DNA of 22,992 nt from JAFGMQ01 sp036733345. GTDB lineage: Bacteria; Desulfobacterota; DSM-4660; Desulfatiglandales; Desulfatiglandaceae. This document shows, in pieces, positions 1 to 6,528 of this stretch (position 1 is its first letter; each line of letters begins with the position of its first letter). Made by a program: the position numbers and the translations under genes. The DNA lies in the NCBI GenBank assembly GCA_036733345.1, contig DAINAR010000049.1, positions 1 through 22,992 of the forward strand, written 5' to 3'. The notes beneath the pieces were generated by a model, which was not told where the DNA came from, did no database searches, and saw only the letters and a list, made by a program, of their open reading frames with translations.

Positions 1-83
1 TCCGTGAAAGCCGGGCCGGTAATTATCTTTGCAGTATGGCCTTTTTCCTGATATATTACTCTGGCAATAATATATGTCAATGT

Positions 84-198
84 TGTCATCCCGGACTTGA
101 TAAGCCTGCCCCGGACCCCGATCCGGGGGGATCCAGTCAAGCATGTTTCTGGATTCCGGCTGGAGTTTATCCCGGACTTGATTCGGGGCCGGAATGAC
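84..198. repeat. Dispersed-type imperfect inverted repeat
   Basis: The element opens with GTCATCCCGG and closes with CCGGAATGAC. It also has internal arms GGATCCAG (129-136) and CTGGATTCC (149-157), and the segment CCCGGACTTGAT occurs twice (89-100 and 171-182). Repeats of this GTCAT...ATGAC type are common between genes in deltaproteobacteria. Related pieces occur in this window near 5968, 6401-6420 and 9761. It encodes nothing and could fold in RNA or be a remnant of a small mobile repeat. Confidence 0.6.
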
Positions 199-202
199 GG
201 TT

Positions 203-234
203 GATACCCCTTAGCTTGCTGCGGGGTAGTTCAT
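203..234. repeat. GATACCCC...GGGGTNGTTCATT hairpin repeat, copy A
   Basis: A short stem of TACCCC (205-210) and GGGGTA (223-228) is followed by GTTCATT. The same architecture recurs at 9505-9537 with GATACCCC, then GCGGGGT and GTTCATT, so this is a repeat family rather than a chance hairpin. Here no T-run follows, so a terminator role is less likely than for the second copy. Confidence 0.5.
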
Positions 235-348
235 TCGCCGGAGTAATAAGAATGGACACAGACAATACCTCGAAAGGTTGGGAAAGGCGATTTGAATAAA
301 ATTAGCGGCTTTTTAATGCTGTTATGGCTCAGACAATAAGGAAGCACC

Positions 349-2013
349 ATGATCCTCGGACTTGATGTTGGCGGTACTCATACAGATGCCGTAATAATTG
401 ATGAAAACGGCATTGTTGCAGAGACTAAAACCCTCACTGGAGATGACCTTCTTGAAACGCTCAGGTTATCTATAAAAGACACTGTCTCTGATATTGACAC
501 AAATCTGATCCAAAGGCTTGTCTTTTCTACGACAATGGCAACCAATGCCATCGTTCAGGACCGCCTGGAAGAGACGGGCATGATTGTATCTGCGGGGCCC
601 GGTATGGATCCTGATTGGTTTTCTGTCGGACCATCCTTTCATGTTGTCGAAGGCTGTCTTGACCATCAGGGTCTTGAAGCAATGCCGCTGAATAAAAATA
701 CTGTCTTGAGGGCCTCAGACATTATACGAAATAAAGGAATAAATGTCATCGGAGTTGCAGGGAAATTTTCCGTTCGCAACCCTGAACACGAGAAACAGAT
801 TGCCGACTGGATTGGAAATTCATTTAACCATATTGCCCTTGGCCATCATATGTCCGGTGCCCTGAATTTTCCAAGGCGCATTGCAACCACGTATCTGAAT
901 GCCGCCCTCTTTTCCATCCACCGCAAATTTTCAGAGTCCTTAATAAGTATACTCGACGAACAGGGACTCAATGCCCCCCGCTACCTGTTAAAGCCTGACG
1001 GCGGTACGGCCGGGCTTGGCCTGATAAGGTCATTTCCTGCCCAGACAGCGCAGTCCGGACCCGCTGCCAGCGTTATGGGCGCCCTTGCCCTGGATGGCTG
1101 CCATGGCACGACGCTTGTTCTTGATGTGGGCGGAACCACAACTGATATCTCTGCTGTACTGGATGGCGTACCTCTTCTTGATCCAACCGGCATAAAACTT
1201 GGGCCATACCTGACCCTGGTCCGTTCTCTCAATACTTACTCTATCGCAATCGGCGGAGACAGCGAAGTTAAAATCGAAAATAATGATTTAAAAATCGGTC
1301 CACTGCGTAAAGGAATGCCTGTTGCCTTCGGAGGCACTGCACCCACCCCAACAGATGCAATGATCACACTTGGCATACTTGATGCCGGCAACAGGGATTA
1401 CGCAGTAAAGTCAATGGAGAGACTTGGCGGACCTGCTGGCTGGGACGGGGTAAAGACGGCTGAAAATATCATGGACAGGATGTCGGGAATCATTGCTGAT
1501 GCTGCAAAAACTTTTATCAATGATATCAATTCAAGGCCTGTTTATACTATCCACGAAGTTATTGAAGATCAAAAGATTGAACCGTCATCAGTTGTTGTTA
1601 TTGGAGGTCCTGCTCCGCAGATTGCACCATTTATAGGAAAGGCTCTGGGGCTCCCTCACCGCGTGCCTCCCAGTTTTGGAGTTGTCAACGCAGTTGGTGC
1701 GGCTGTTGCCAGGGTCACTTCCGAGATTATTCTTCAGGCTGATACTGAACGCGGCACCGTCATGATTCCGGAGGCAGGGATTCATGAAAAAATTGATCAG
1801 AATTTTGATATGGACTCAGCCATAGACATGGGCAGAAAGGCACTTAAAACCTCTGCCGCCGAAATCGGTGCCGGTACGGATGCCATTGAAATTTCGATAA
1901 CAGAAAAGCAGGTTTTTAACATGATCAGGGGTTATTCAAGAACCGGCCGGAATATCCGGCTTAAGATGTGCATAACACCGGGAATTATCCCGGAATGGAA
2001 AAGAAAGGCGTAA
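349..2013 (+). CDS. Hydantoinase/oxoprolinase family protein (HyuA-like, single subunit)
   Basis: The 554-residue protein has the ASKHA-type nucleotide-binding fold of the hydantoinase A/5-oxoprolinase family, whose members hydrolyse cyclic amides or activate substrates with ATP. An N-terminal glycine-rich phosphate loop DVGGTHTDAVI (6-16), STTMATNAI (60-68), QSGPAASVMGA (235-245), a second loop DVGGTTTDIS (259-268) and IGGPAP (418-423) are all present. It is shorter than typical HyuA (about 680 residues) and no HyuB partner lies nearby. The start is supported by AAGGA a few bases upstream. The next gene begins 5 bp after its stop, so the two are almost certainly co-transcribed. The substrate cannot be read from the sequence; 'hydantoinase' is a family name only. 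Confidence 0.88.
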   Translation: MILGLDVGGTHTDAVIIDENGIVAETKTLTGDDLLETLRLSIKDTVSDIDTNLIQRLVFSTTMATNAIVQDRLEETGMIVSAGPGMDPDWFSVGPSFHVVEGCLDHQGLEAMPLNKNTVLRASDIIRNKGINVIGVAGKFSVRNPEHEKQIADWIGNSFNHIALGHHMSGALNFPRRIATTYLNAALFSIHRKFSESLISILDEQGLNAPRYLLKPDGGTAGLGLIRSFPAQTAQSGPAASVMGALALDGCHGTTLVLDVGGTTTDISAVLDGVPLLDPTGIKLGPYLTLVRSLNTYSIAIGGDSEVKIENNDLKIGPLRKGMPVAFGGTAPTPTDAMITLGILDAGNRDYAVKSMERLGGPAGWDGVKTAENIMDRMSGIIADAAKTFINDINSRPVYTIHEVIEDQKIEPSSVVVIGGPAPQIAPFIGKALGLPHRVPPSFGVVNAVGAAVARVTSEIILQADTERGTVMIPEAGIHEKIDQNFDMDSAIDMGRKALKTSAAEIGAGTDAIEISITEKQVFNMIRGYSRTGRNIRLKMCITPGIIPEWKRKA

Positions 2014-2018
2014 ATATC

Positions 2019-3323
2019 ATGAAGGCTGAACGCAGAACAGGGTTGGTTTTTTTTCCTGCATTTGACTGGGCTATAAGCCCCACGCATCCTGAACGTGAAG
2101 AACGCCTGCTCTACACTCAGGACCAGGTTCTTGAAGAAGGGCTTCTGGATATTGACGGAATCGTCGAATATAAAATACGGCCTGCTGATTTTGATGATAT
2201 AAGGCGCATCCATTTTTGTGTACCTGATGAGGGGGCCGTAACAACTGAAAGCCATATGATATCAGCCGGAGGATGTCTTGTTGCGGCCGATGCAGTCCTC
2301 AGTGGAGAAGTAGACAGTGCCTTTGCACTGGTTCGTCCACCCGGACATCACGCCATGCGGGTGGTTCATGGAAACCGGGGGTTCTGCAATATTAATATCG
2401 AGGCAATCATGATTGAATATCTGCGTGAAAAATACGGTATTCGCAGGATTGCCATCGTTGACACAGACTGTCACCACGGTGATGGCACTCAGGACATCTA
2501 CTGGCATGATCCTGACACACTTTATATCTCCATCCACCAGGATGGGCGAACGCTCTATCCCGGTTCCGGATTTCCCAATGAGGCAGGTGGACCAAATGCC
2601 CTGGGAGCAACTGTTAATATACCGCTTCCTCCACAGACAGGAGAAAAAGGCTTTCTCTACGTCATGAATGAACTTGTTATGCCCCTTCTCAATAAATTTC
2701 AACCGGAAATAGTCATAAACTCGGCCGGACAGGACAACCACTTTAATGATCCTATTACAGACATGAACTTTTCTGCACGGGGTTATGCCACCCTGAATGC
2801 AATTCTAAAACCTGATATCGCCGTACTCGAGGGAGGATATGCAGTTGAAAATGCCCTCCCCTATGTAAATGTCGGAATCATAATGGCAATGGCCGGTATT
2901 GACACATCCACCGTAAAGGAACCTAATTACGACAGGGACTATAAGCCGCAGCCATCATACATTACTCAGGAAATTGAAAAACTGGTTGATGAGATGAAAC
3001 ATATGTTTCTTGAGGATAAGATCTCGAAACCTGAATATAGCCAGGGCCAGATTATTGAGAGAATAAAAGATATTTATTATGACACGGACGGAATCCGTGA
3101 AAGACAGCGAGAGAGCATACGATACTGTAAGGATTGTGCGGGTGCCCTTTCAATAGAATCAGCATCAAGCCTGGGACAGCATATATTTGGTGTTCGGATT
3201 CCGTATGGGGCCTGCACGGCCTGCATGGAAACTGCATTATCATGGTTTGAAAACGCATCACACGGATCTTTTAACAATATATACCTGCAGGACAGAGTTA
3301 AAGGAACATACGAGAGAAAATAA
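2019..3323 (+). CDS. Histone deacetylase family amidohydrolase with C-terminal cysteine-pair extension
   Basis: The catalytic arginase/deacetylase fold fills about residues 1-300 of 434. RPPGHH (106-111) carries the paired active-site histidines H110 and H111. DTDCHHGDG gives zinc ligands D150 and H152, SAGQDNH gives the third ligand D239, and LEGGY provides the catalytic Tyr274. Bacterial members remove acetyl or other acyl groups from polyamines, small molecules or lysines; the substrate here is unknown. I chose the ATG at 2019 because AAAGG lies just upstream and the preceding gene ends at 2013. ATGs at 1968 and 1995 are in frame but overlap that gene. Residues about 300-434 are an addition beyond the deacetylase core, with CKDC (C370, C373) and CTAC (C399, C402), which could bind a metal. 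Confidence 0.9.
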   Translation: MKAERRTGLVFFPAFDWAISPTHPEREERLLYTQDQVLEEGLLDIDGIVEYKIRPADFDDIRRIHFCVPDEGAVTTESHMISAGGCLVAADAVLSGEVDSAFALVRPPGHHAMRVVHGNRGFCNINIEAIMIEYLREKYGIRRIAIVDTDCHHGDGTQDIYWHDPDTLYISIHQDGRTLYPGSGFPNEAGGPNALGATVNIPLPPQTGEKGFLYVMNELVMPLLNKFQPEIVINSAGQDNHFNDPITDMNFSARGYATLNAILKPDIAVLEGGYAVENALPYVNVGIIMAMAGIDTSTVKEPNYDRDYKPQPSYITQEIEKLVDEMKHMFLEDKISKPEYSQGQIIERIKDIYYDTDGIRERQRESIRYCKDCAGALSIESASSLGQHIFGVRIPYGACTACMETALSWFENASHGSFNNIYLQDRVKGTYERK

Positions 3324-3373
3324 TCCTGTTATAAGGCATATCCTGCAACTGGATCATTCGCCTCAACCTGGAT

Positions 3374-5887
3374 TTAGCCACATTTAGTAAAACCACAAAA
3401 ATGACATGTCATACAGCCTTCCTCAAAGCTTATGGGCTGGCCGCATTCAGGACATGCAAGACCGGACAGGCTCCTTTGCTTCTTTTCAACCCGCTGATCA
3501 CTAAGATATCTTTTCTCAAGTACCCGGCTGATTGCATCAGGGATAGACAATACTAAACCGCCCTTTTGAAATACCGGGTGCTCACCTCCAATACCTTTAA
3601 GCTGTTCAGTAATCTTTTCAACTCCCACGCCGGATCTCAGTGCAAGGGAAACAAGTCTGCCGATTGCCTCTGTCTTGGCGGTGGTTGACCCTCCTGATTT
3701 TCCAATTGTTGCAAATACCTCGAAAGGCCTTCCTTTATATTCCGTTACAGTAACATAAAGCGTTCCCAGACCAGTAACCATCTTGGAAGTAAAACCTTCA
3801 AGCGTTTCAGGCCTCTCCTTTACAGCCAGCATAAATTCACTTTCAGGCCTTTTGCCGTTTTCATGATTGAAAGAGAGAACCTGGTTTTCCTTGCTCCCGT
3901 CCCTGTATATTGTAACCCCCTTGCATCCCAGCTTGTAGGCCAGATTATAAACCTTCTGGACATCATCCACGGTGTCACTTCGAGGCAGGTTTACCGTCTT
4001 TGAAACAGCGTTATCAGTATACTTCTGAAAAGCTGCCTGCATCCGGACATGCCATTCCGGAGTAACATCATGGGCTGTAACAAAAACATCCCTTACATCC
4101 CCGGGTATACTGCCTATATCCCGTATGCTTCCTTTGCCGGCAATTTCGTCCATCAGATCTTTGCCGTAAAAGCCTCTTTCTATGGCAACCTTTTCAAAAA
4201 ATGGATTCACTTCCCCCAGTTCATCATTATCCATGACACGCCTGATAAAACTTAATGCAAATAACGGCTCGATACCGCTTGAGCATTCAGCAATTATGCT
4301 CAGCGTGCCTGTCGGAGCAATGGTAGTAATTGCGGCATTTCTATATTTGCAGTCCGCATCGGGTCTGTCTTTAAATACACTCCTGTCAAAATTTTCAAAA
4401 ACACCTCTTTCTTTTGCCAAATCTTTAGATGCCTCATGAGATTCCTTCTGAATAAACCCCATAACCTCTTCGGCTATTTCAAGTGCTTTCTCTGAATTAT
4501 ATGGAACCTTCAACTGATAAAGCATGTCCGCAAAACCCATTACACCAAGACCGATCTTCCTGTTTCCTTTGACCATTCTATCAATTTCCGGAAGAGGGTA
4601 TTTAGAACAGTCAATACTGTCATCCAGAAAGCGCACAGCCAGCCAGACTGCTTCCTTAAGGCCTGCATAATCAATTTCCGGATTTTTATCGGTCTCACCT
4701 TCTGATCCATTTTTTTCCAATACAAACCTGGAAAGATTTATTGACCCAAGATTACATGCCTCCATGGGCAGCAAAGGCTGTTCCCCGCAGGGATTTGTGC
4801 TCTCAATATCACCAAGCTCCCTGGTTGGGTTGTCCCTGTTGATTCTATCTATAAAGACAATGCCAGGGTCACCGGTCTTCCAGGCCTGACTTACAAGTGC
4901 ATCATATACCTCTGCTGCGTTCAACTCTCCGGCCTTGGATTTATCTCCCGGATCTATTAAATCGTAGTTATCCCCTCTCTGGACAGCCTCCATAAATATA
5001 TCCGTGACTGCTACAGATATGTTGAAGTTGTTCAATTCATTATCCCTGTCTTTACAATATATGAATTCCATTATATCAGGGTGATCAACCCTGAGAATAC
5101 CCATGTTTGCACCGCGCCGAGTACCGCCCTGCTTAACCTGCTCAGTCGCTGTGTTAAAAATTTTCATGAAAGAAACCGGACCGGAAGCGATACCTCCAGT
5201 GCTCCCTACTCTGCTGTTTTTCGGCCTGAGACGGGAAAAGGAAAATCCTGTTCCTCCACCGGATTTGTGGATTAACGCGGCGTTTTTTACCGCATCAAAA
5301 ATACCCTCTATGCTATCCTCGACCGGCAGAACGAAACAGGCGGCTAATTGACCAAGGCTTCTGCCTGCATTCATCAGAGTAGGAGAATTCGGCAGGAATC
5401 TTAATCCGGCCATCAAATCGTAAAAAGTATCCTCCATTTTTTCAACAAAGGGGTCGTCATGATATTTCTTCTCAGCACCCGCTATATGGCAGGCTACTCT
5501 CCTGAACATCTCTTCCGGGGTTTCTATAACATTGCCGTTTTCGTCCTTTTTAAGGTATCTTCTTTCAAGAACCGTCCGTGCATTATCAGAAAGAACAAGC
5601 CCGTTTTTTACAAAAATTGATTTATTAAATCGAAATGGAGAGGGCTTTTCCAGGCCATATTCGATAAGTTTTTTCTCGATAATCTTCTCCACCATCGACA
5701 TTGTAATAGTATTTTGTTTCATTTTTGCAATTTCATCTCTTAAAAAACGACTGATGTTCATTGCCTGGTCTGTATTTATAGGATTCTCTCGGATAAGCAG
5801 ATCAGAAAACCTTTGATCGTCCCACCTGTAGGCAGACAAATCAAAACGACCCTCTTCTGTTATTAAAAACTTGTCATTCTGGCCCAT
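3374..5887 (-). CDS. nrdJ: Adenosylcobalamin-dependent (class II) ribonucleotide reductase
   Basis: This enzyme reduces ribonucleotides to deoxyribonucleotides using adenosylcobalamin as radical source, so it works with or without oxygen. In the 837-residue protein the active-site signature NPCGEQPLLPMEACNLGS supplies N365, thiyl-radical C367, E369 and redox partner C378. The other redox cysteine is C184 (LAACFVLP). GGGTGFSFSRLRP and APTGTLS...SSGIEP are further class hallmarks. Residues about 35-80 resemble a degenerate ATP-cone. The C-terminus ends in a cysteine-rich ribbon (CPEC, CMTC, HFC, KCG) expected to relay electrons from thioredoxin. The start at 5887 is set by AGGAGG at 5894-5899; the ATG at 5893 would abut that site. 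NrdR-like operators lie about 385 bp upstream. It converges on the deacetylase gene with 50 bp between. Confidence 0.97.
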   Translation of the reverse strand: MGQNDKFLITEEGRFDLSAYRWDDQRFSDLLIRENPINTDQAMNISRFLRDEIAKMKQNTITMSMVEKIIEKKLIEYGLEKPSPFRFNKSIFVKNGLVLSDNARTVLERRYLKKDENGNVIETPEEMFRRVACHIAGAEKKYHDDPFVEKMEDTFYDLMAGLRFLPNSPTLMNAGRSLGQLAACFVLPVEDSIEGIFDAVKNAALIHKSGGGTGFSFSRLRPKNSRVGSTGGIASGPVSFMKIFNTATEQVKQGGTRRGANMGILRVDHPDIMEFIYCKDRDNELNNFNISVAVTDIFMEAVQRGDNYDLIDPGDKSKAGELNAAEVYDALVSQAWKTGDPGIVFIDRINRDNPTRELGDIESTNPCGEQPLLPMEACNLGSINLSRFVLEKNGSEGETDKNPEIDYAGLKEAVWLAVRFLDDSIDCSKYPLPEIDRMVKGNRKIGLGVMGFADMLYQLKVPYNSEKALEIAEEVMGFIQKESHEASKDLAKERGVFENFDRSVFKDRPDADCKYRNAAITTIAPTGTLSIIAECSSGIEPLFALSFIRRVMDNDELGEVNPFFEKVAIERGFYGKDLMDEIAGKGSIRDIGSIPGDVRDVFVTAHDVTPEWHVRMQAAFQKYTDNAVSKTVNLPRSDTVDDVQKVYNLAYKLGCKGVTIYRDGSKENQVLSFNHENGKRPESEFMLAVKERPETLEGFTSKMVTGLGTLYVTVTEYKGRPFEVFATIGKSGGSTTAKTEAIGRLVSLALRSGVGVEKITEQLKGIGGEHPVFQKGGLVLSIPDAISRVLEKRYLSDQRVEKKQRSLSGLACPECGQPISFEEGCMTCHFCGFTKCG

Positions 5888-5893
5888 GAACAT

Positions 5894-5899
5894 CCTCCT
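5894..5899 (-). promoter_or_regulatory. Shine-Dalgarno site deciding the nrdJ start
   Basis: On the minus strand AGGAGG is followed directly by ATG TTC ATG. The first ATG (5893) has no spacing, while the second (5887) has 6 nt, which is optimal. The second is therefore the likely start, making the protein two residues shorter than the longest reading. Confidence 0.8.
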
Positions 5900-5929
5900 G
5901 CAAGATTTAAGAATGGTGCTTTTTACTTA

Positions 5930-5998
5930 TTGACGGCGCTGTAAAAAGTCAGTATCTGCAAAATCTGTCATCTCGATCCCGCCACAGGCAGGAGAGAA
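5930..5998 (+). repeat. Dispersed repeat, left copy, in the nrdJ leader
   Basis: The copy begins TTGACG, then seven variable bases, then AAAAAGTCA (5930-5951), and 15 nt later continues GTCATCTCGATCCCGCC. The same pattern, inverted, closes the interval at 6401-6456. It lies between the presumed nrdJ promoter and its start codon, so it would be transcribed as part of the leader. Confidence 0.55.
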
Positions 5999-6064
5999 AT
6001 CAATAGCTCCTCTAACAAAATTAAATATGTTTTTAGCCAGCTTTCATTAAAAAATATGCATTTG

Positions 6065-6086
6065 ATGGAATTGACCTCAATTCCAT
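6065..6086. promoter_or_regulatory. Strict 22-bp dyad, candidate operator
   Basis: Two perfect 10-base arms, ATGGAATTGA and TCAATTCCAT, flank a central CC. A loop of two bases is too short for an RNA hairpin, so a dimeric DNA-binding protein is the more natural reading. I do not recognise the motif. Its position in the nrdJ-M16 intergenic region suggests control of nrdJ or of its neighbour. Confidence 0.4.
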
Positions 6087-6243
6087 ATATATAAAAACCG
6101 CAAATATAGAAGAATTCGGTGTGCTAACAGTATCAGGATACTAAAAGAGAAAAATTGATTCCCCATTATCGTGGGAAAAATGGTATTTGAGAAAAAATCA
6201 CCATCAACCATTAAAGCCAGGAAAAAACAGATCACTTTTTTCT

Positions 6244-6291
6244 ATCATATATATTAAATTATATTGTCAAACACAATATATAGTATGTCAA
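6244..6291 (-). promoter_or_regulatory. Candidate nrdJ promoter region
   Basis: The minus strand carries two TTGACA hexamers, at 6286-6291 and 6265-6270. The first has GACAAT (6263-6268) at 17-bp spacing. The second has TATGAT (6244-6249) at 15-bp spacing. Either would place the NrdR-like site 6271-6286 at or beside the promoter. The resulting leader would be about 360-380 nt. The -10 elements are imperfect, so the exact start is unsure. Confidence 0.4.
6271..6286. promoter_or_regulatory. NrdR box 1 (near-consensus)
   Basis: ACACAATATATAGTAT matches the NrdR-box pattern as I recall it (acaCwAtATaTwGtgt) at 15 of 16 positions. NrdR is the ATP/dATP-sensing repressor of bacterial ribonucleotide reductase genes and binds paired boxes. 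It overlaps a candidate minus-strand promoter for nrdJ, the only reductase gene here. Confidence 0.7.
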
Positions 6292-6300
6292 GAAGAAATT

Positions 6301-6316
6301 ACTCAATATCTGATAT
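6301..6316. promoter_or_regulatory. NrdR box 2 (weaker)
   Basis: ACTCAATATCTGATAT keeps the CAATAT core and matches the same pattern at 11 of 16 positions. It starts exactly 30 bp after box 1, about three helical turns, which is the paired spacing typical of NrdR operators. The pairing is the main reason for calling this weaker site. Confidence 0.55.
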
Positions 6317-6400
6317 GCAATAAAAAATTGCTTTAACACTGACATTTTCACCAACATGGTTTCAGGGTGTCTCTCCCTTACTAATACGGGCTCGACATAT

Positions 6401-6456
6401 CCTCTTCGCCGGAATGACGGGAAGAGAGCTTTTTTGACTTTTTGAGAGTTCGTCAA
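6401..6456 (-). repeat. Dispersed repeat, right copy (inverted)
   Basis: Read on the minus strand from 6456 this begins TTGACG, seven variable bases, AAAAAGTCA, and 16 nt later GTCATTCCGGCGAAG. It matches the outer 22 bases of the left copy at 15 positions with the same internal order. It lies 73 bp before the M16 peptidase start. Confidence 0.55.
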
Positions 6457-6528
6457 TATTGATATATTTATAATAATTTAGTATCTCTTAATACATCAAG
6501 AATATCCAGCAAGGAGAATAAATATTAA

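Larger units (their letters stand above)
1..348. other. Intergenic region with repeats at the left edge
   Basis: No gene of its own is visible here. Frame 1 on the plus strand is open from the edge to a TGA at 49-51 and could be the last 16 codons of an upstream gene, but nothing identifies it. The rest holds an imperfect inverted repeat (84-198) and a hairpin repeat (203-234), listed separately. The sequence AAGGA at 339-343 lies just ahead of the ATG at 349 and serves as its ribosome binding site. Confidence 0.5.

Noticed and set aside
3..190. Plus-strand open frame from the window edge through the first repeat
   Set aside because: The frame runs through the inverted repeat and its translation is rich in Pro, Gly and Asp, with no family character; it is the repeat being read as protein.
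84..198. Insertion sequence or CRISPR array in the left intergenic repeat
   Set aside because: There is no transposase frame and no regularly spaced direct repeats; the structure is a single imperfect inverted repeat.
981..1232. Minus-strand open frames within the hydantoinase gene and similar opposite-strand frames across the window
   Set aside because: They lie wholly inside well-supported genes, have no recognisable domains or ribosome binding sites, and arise from codon use of the real gene.
5894..6260. Cobalamin riboswitch in the leader of the B12-dependent nrdJ
   Set aside because: Reading the minus strand of the leader I found no B12-box-like core or the expected set of stems. The regulation visible is NrdR-like instead. 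A covariance-model search would settle it.
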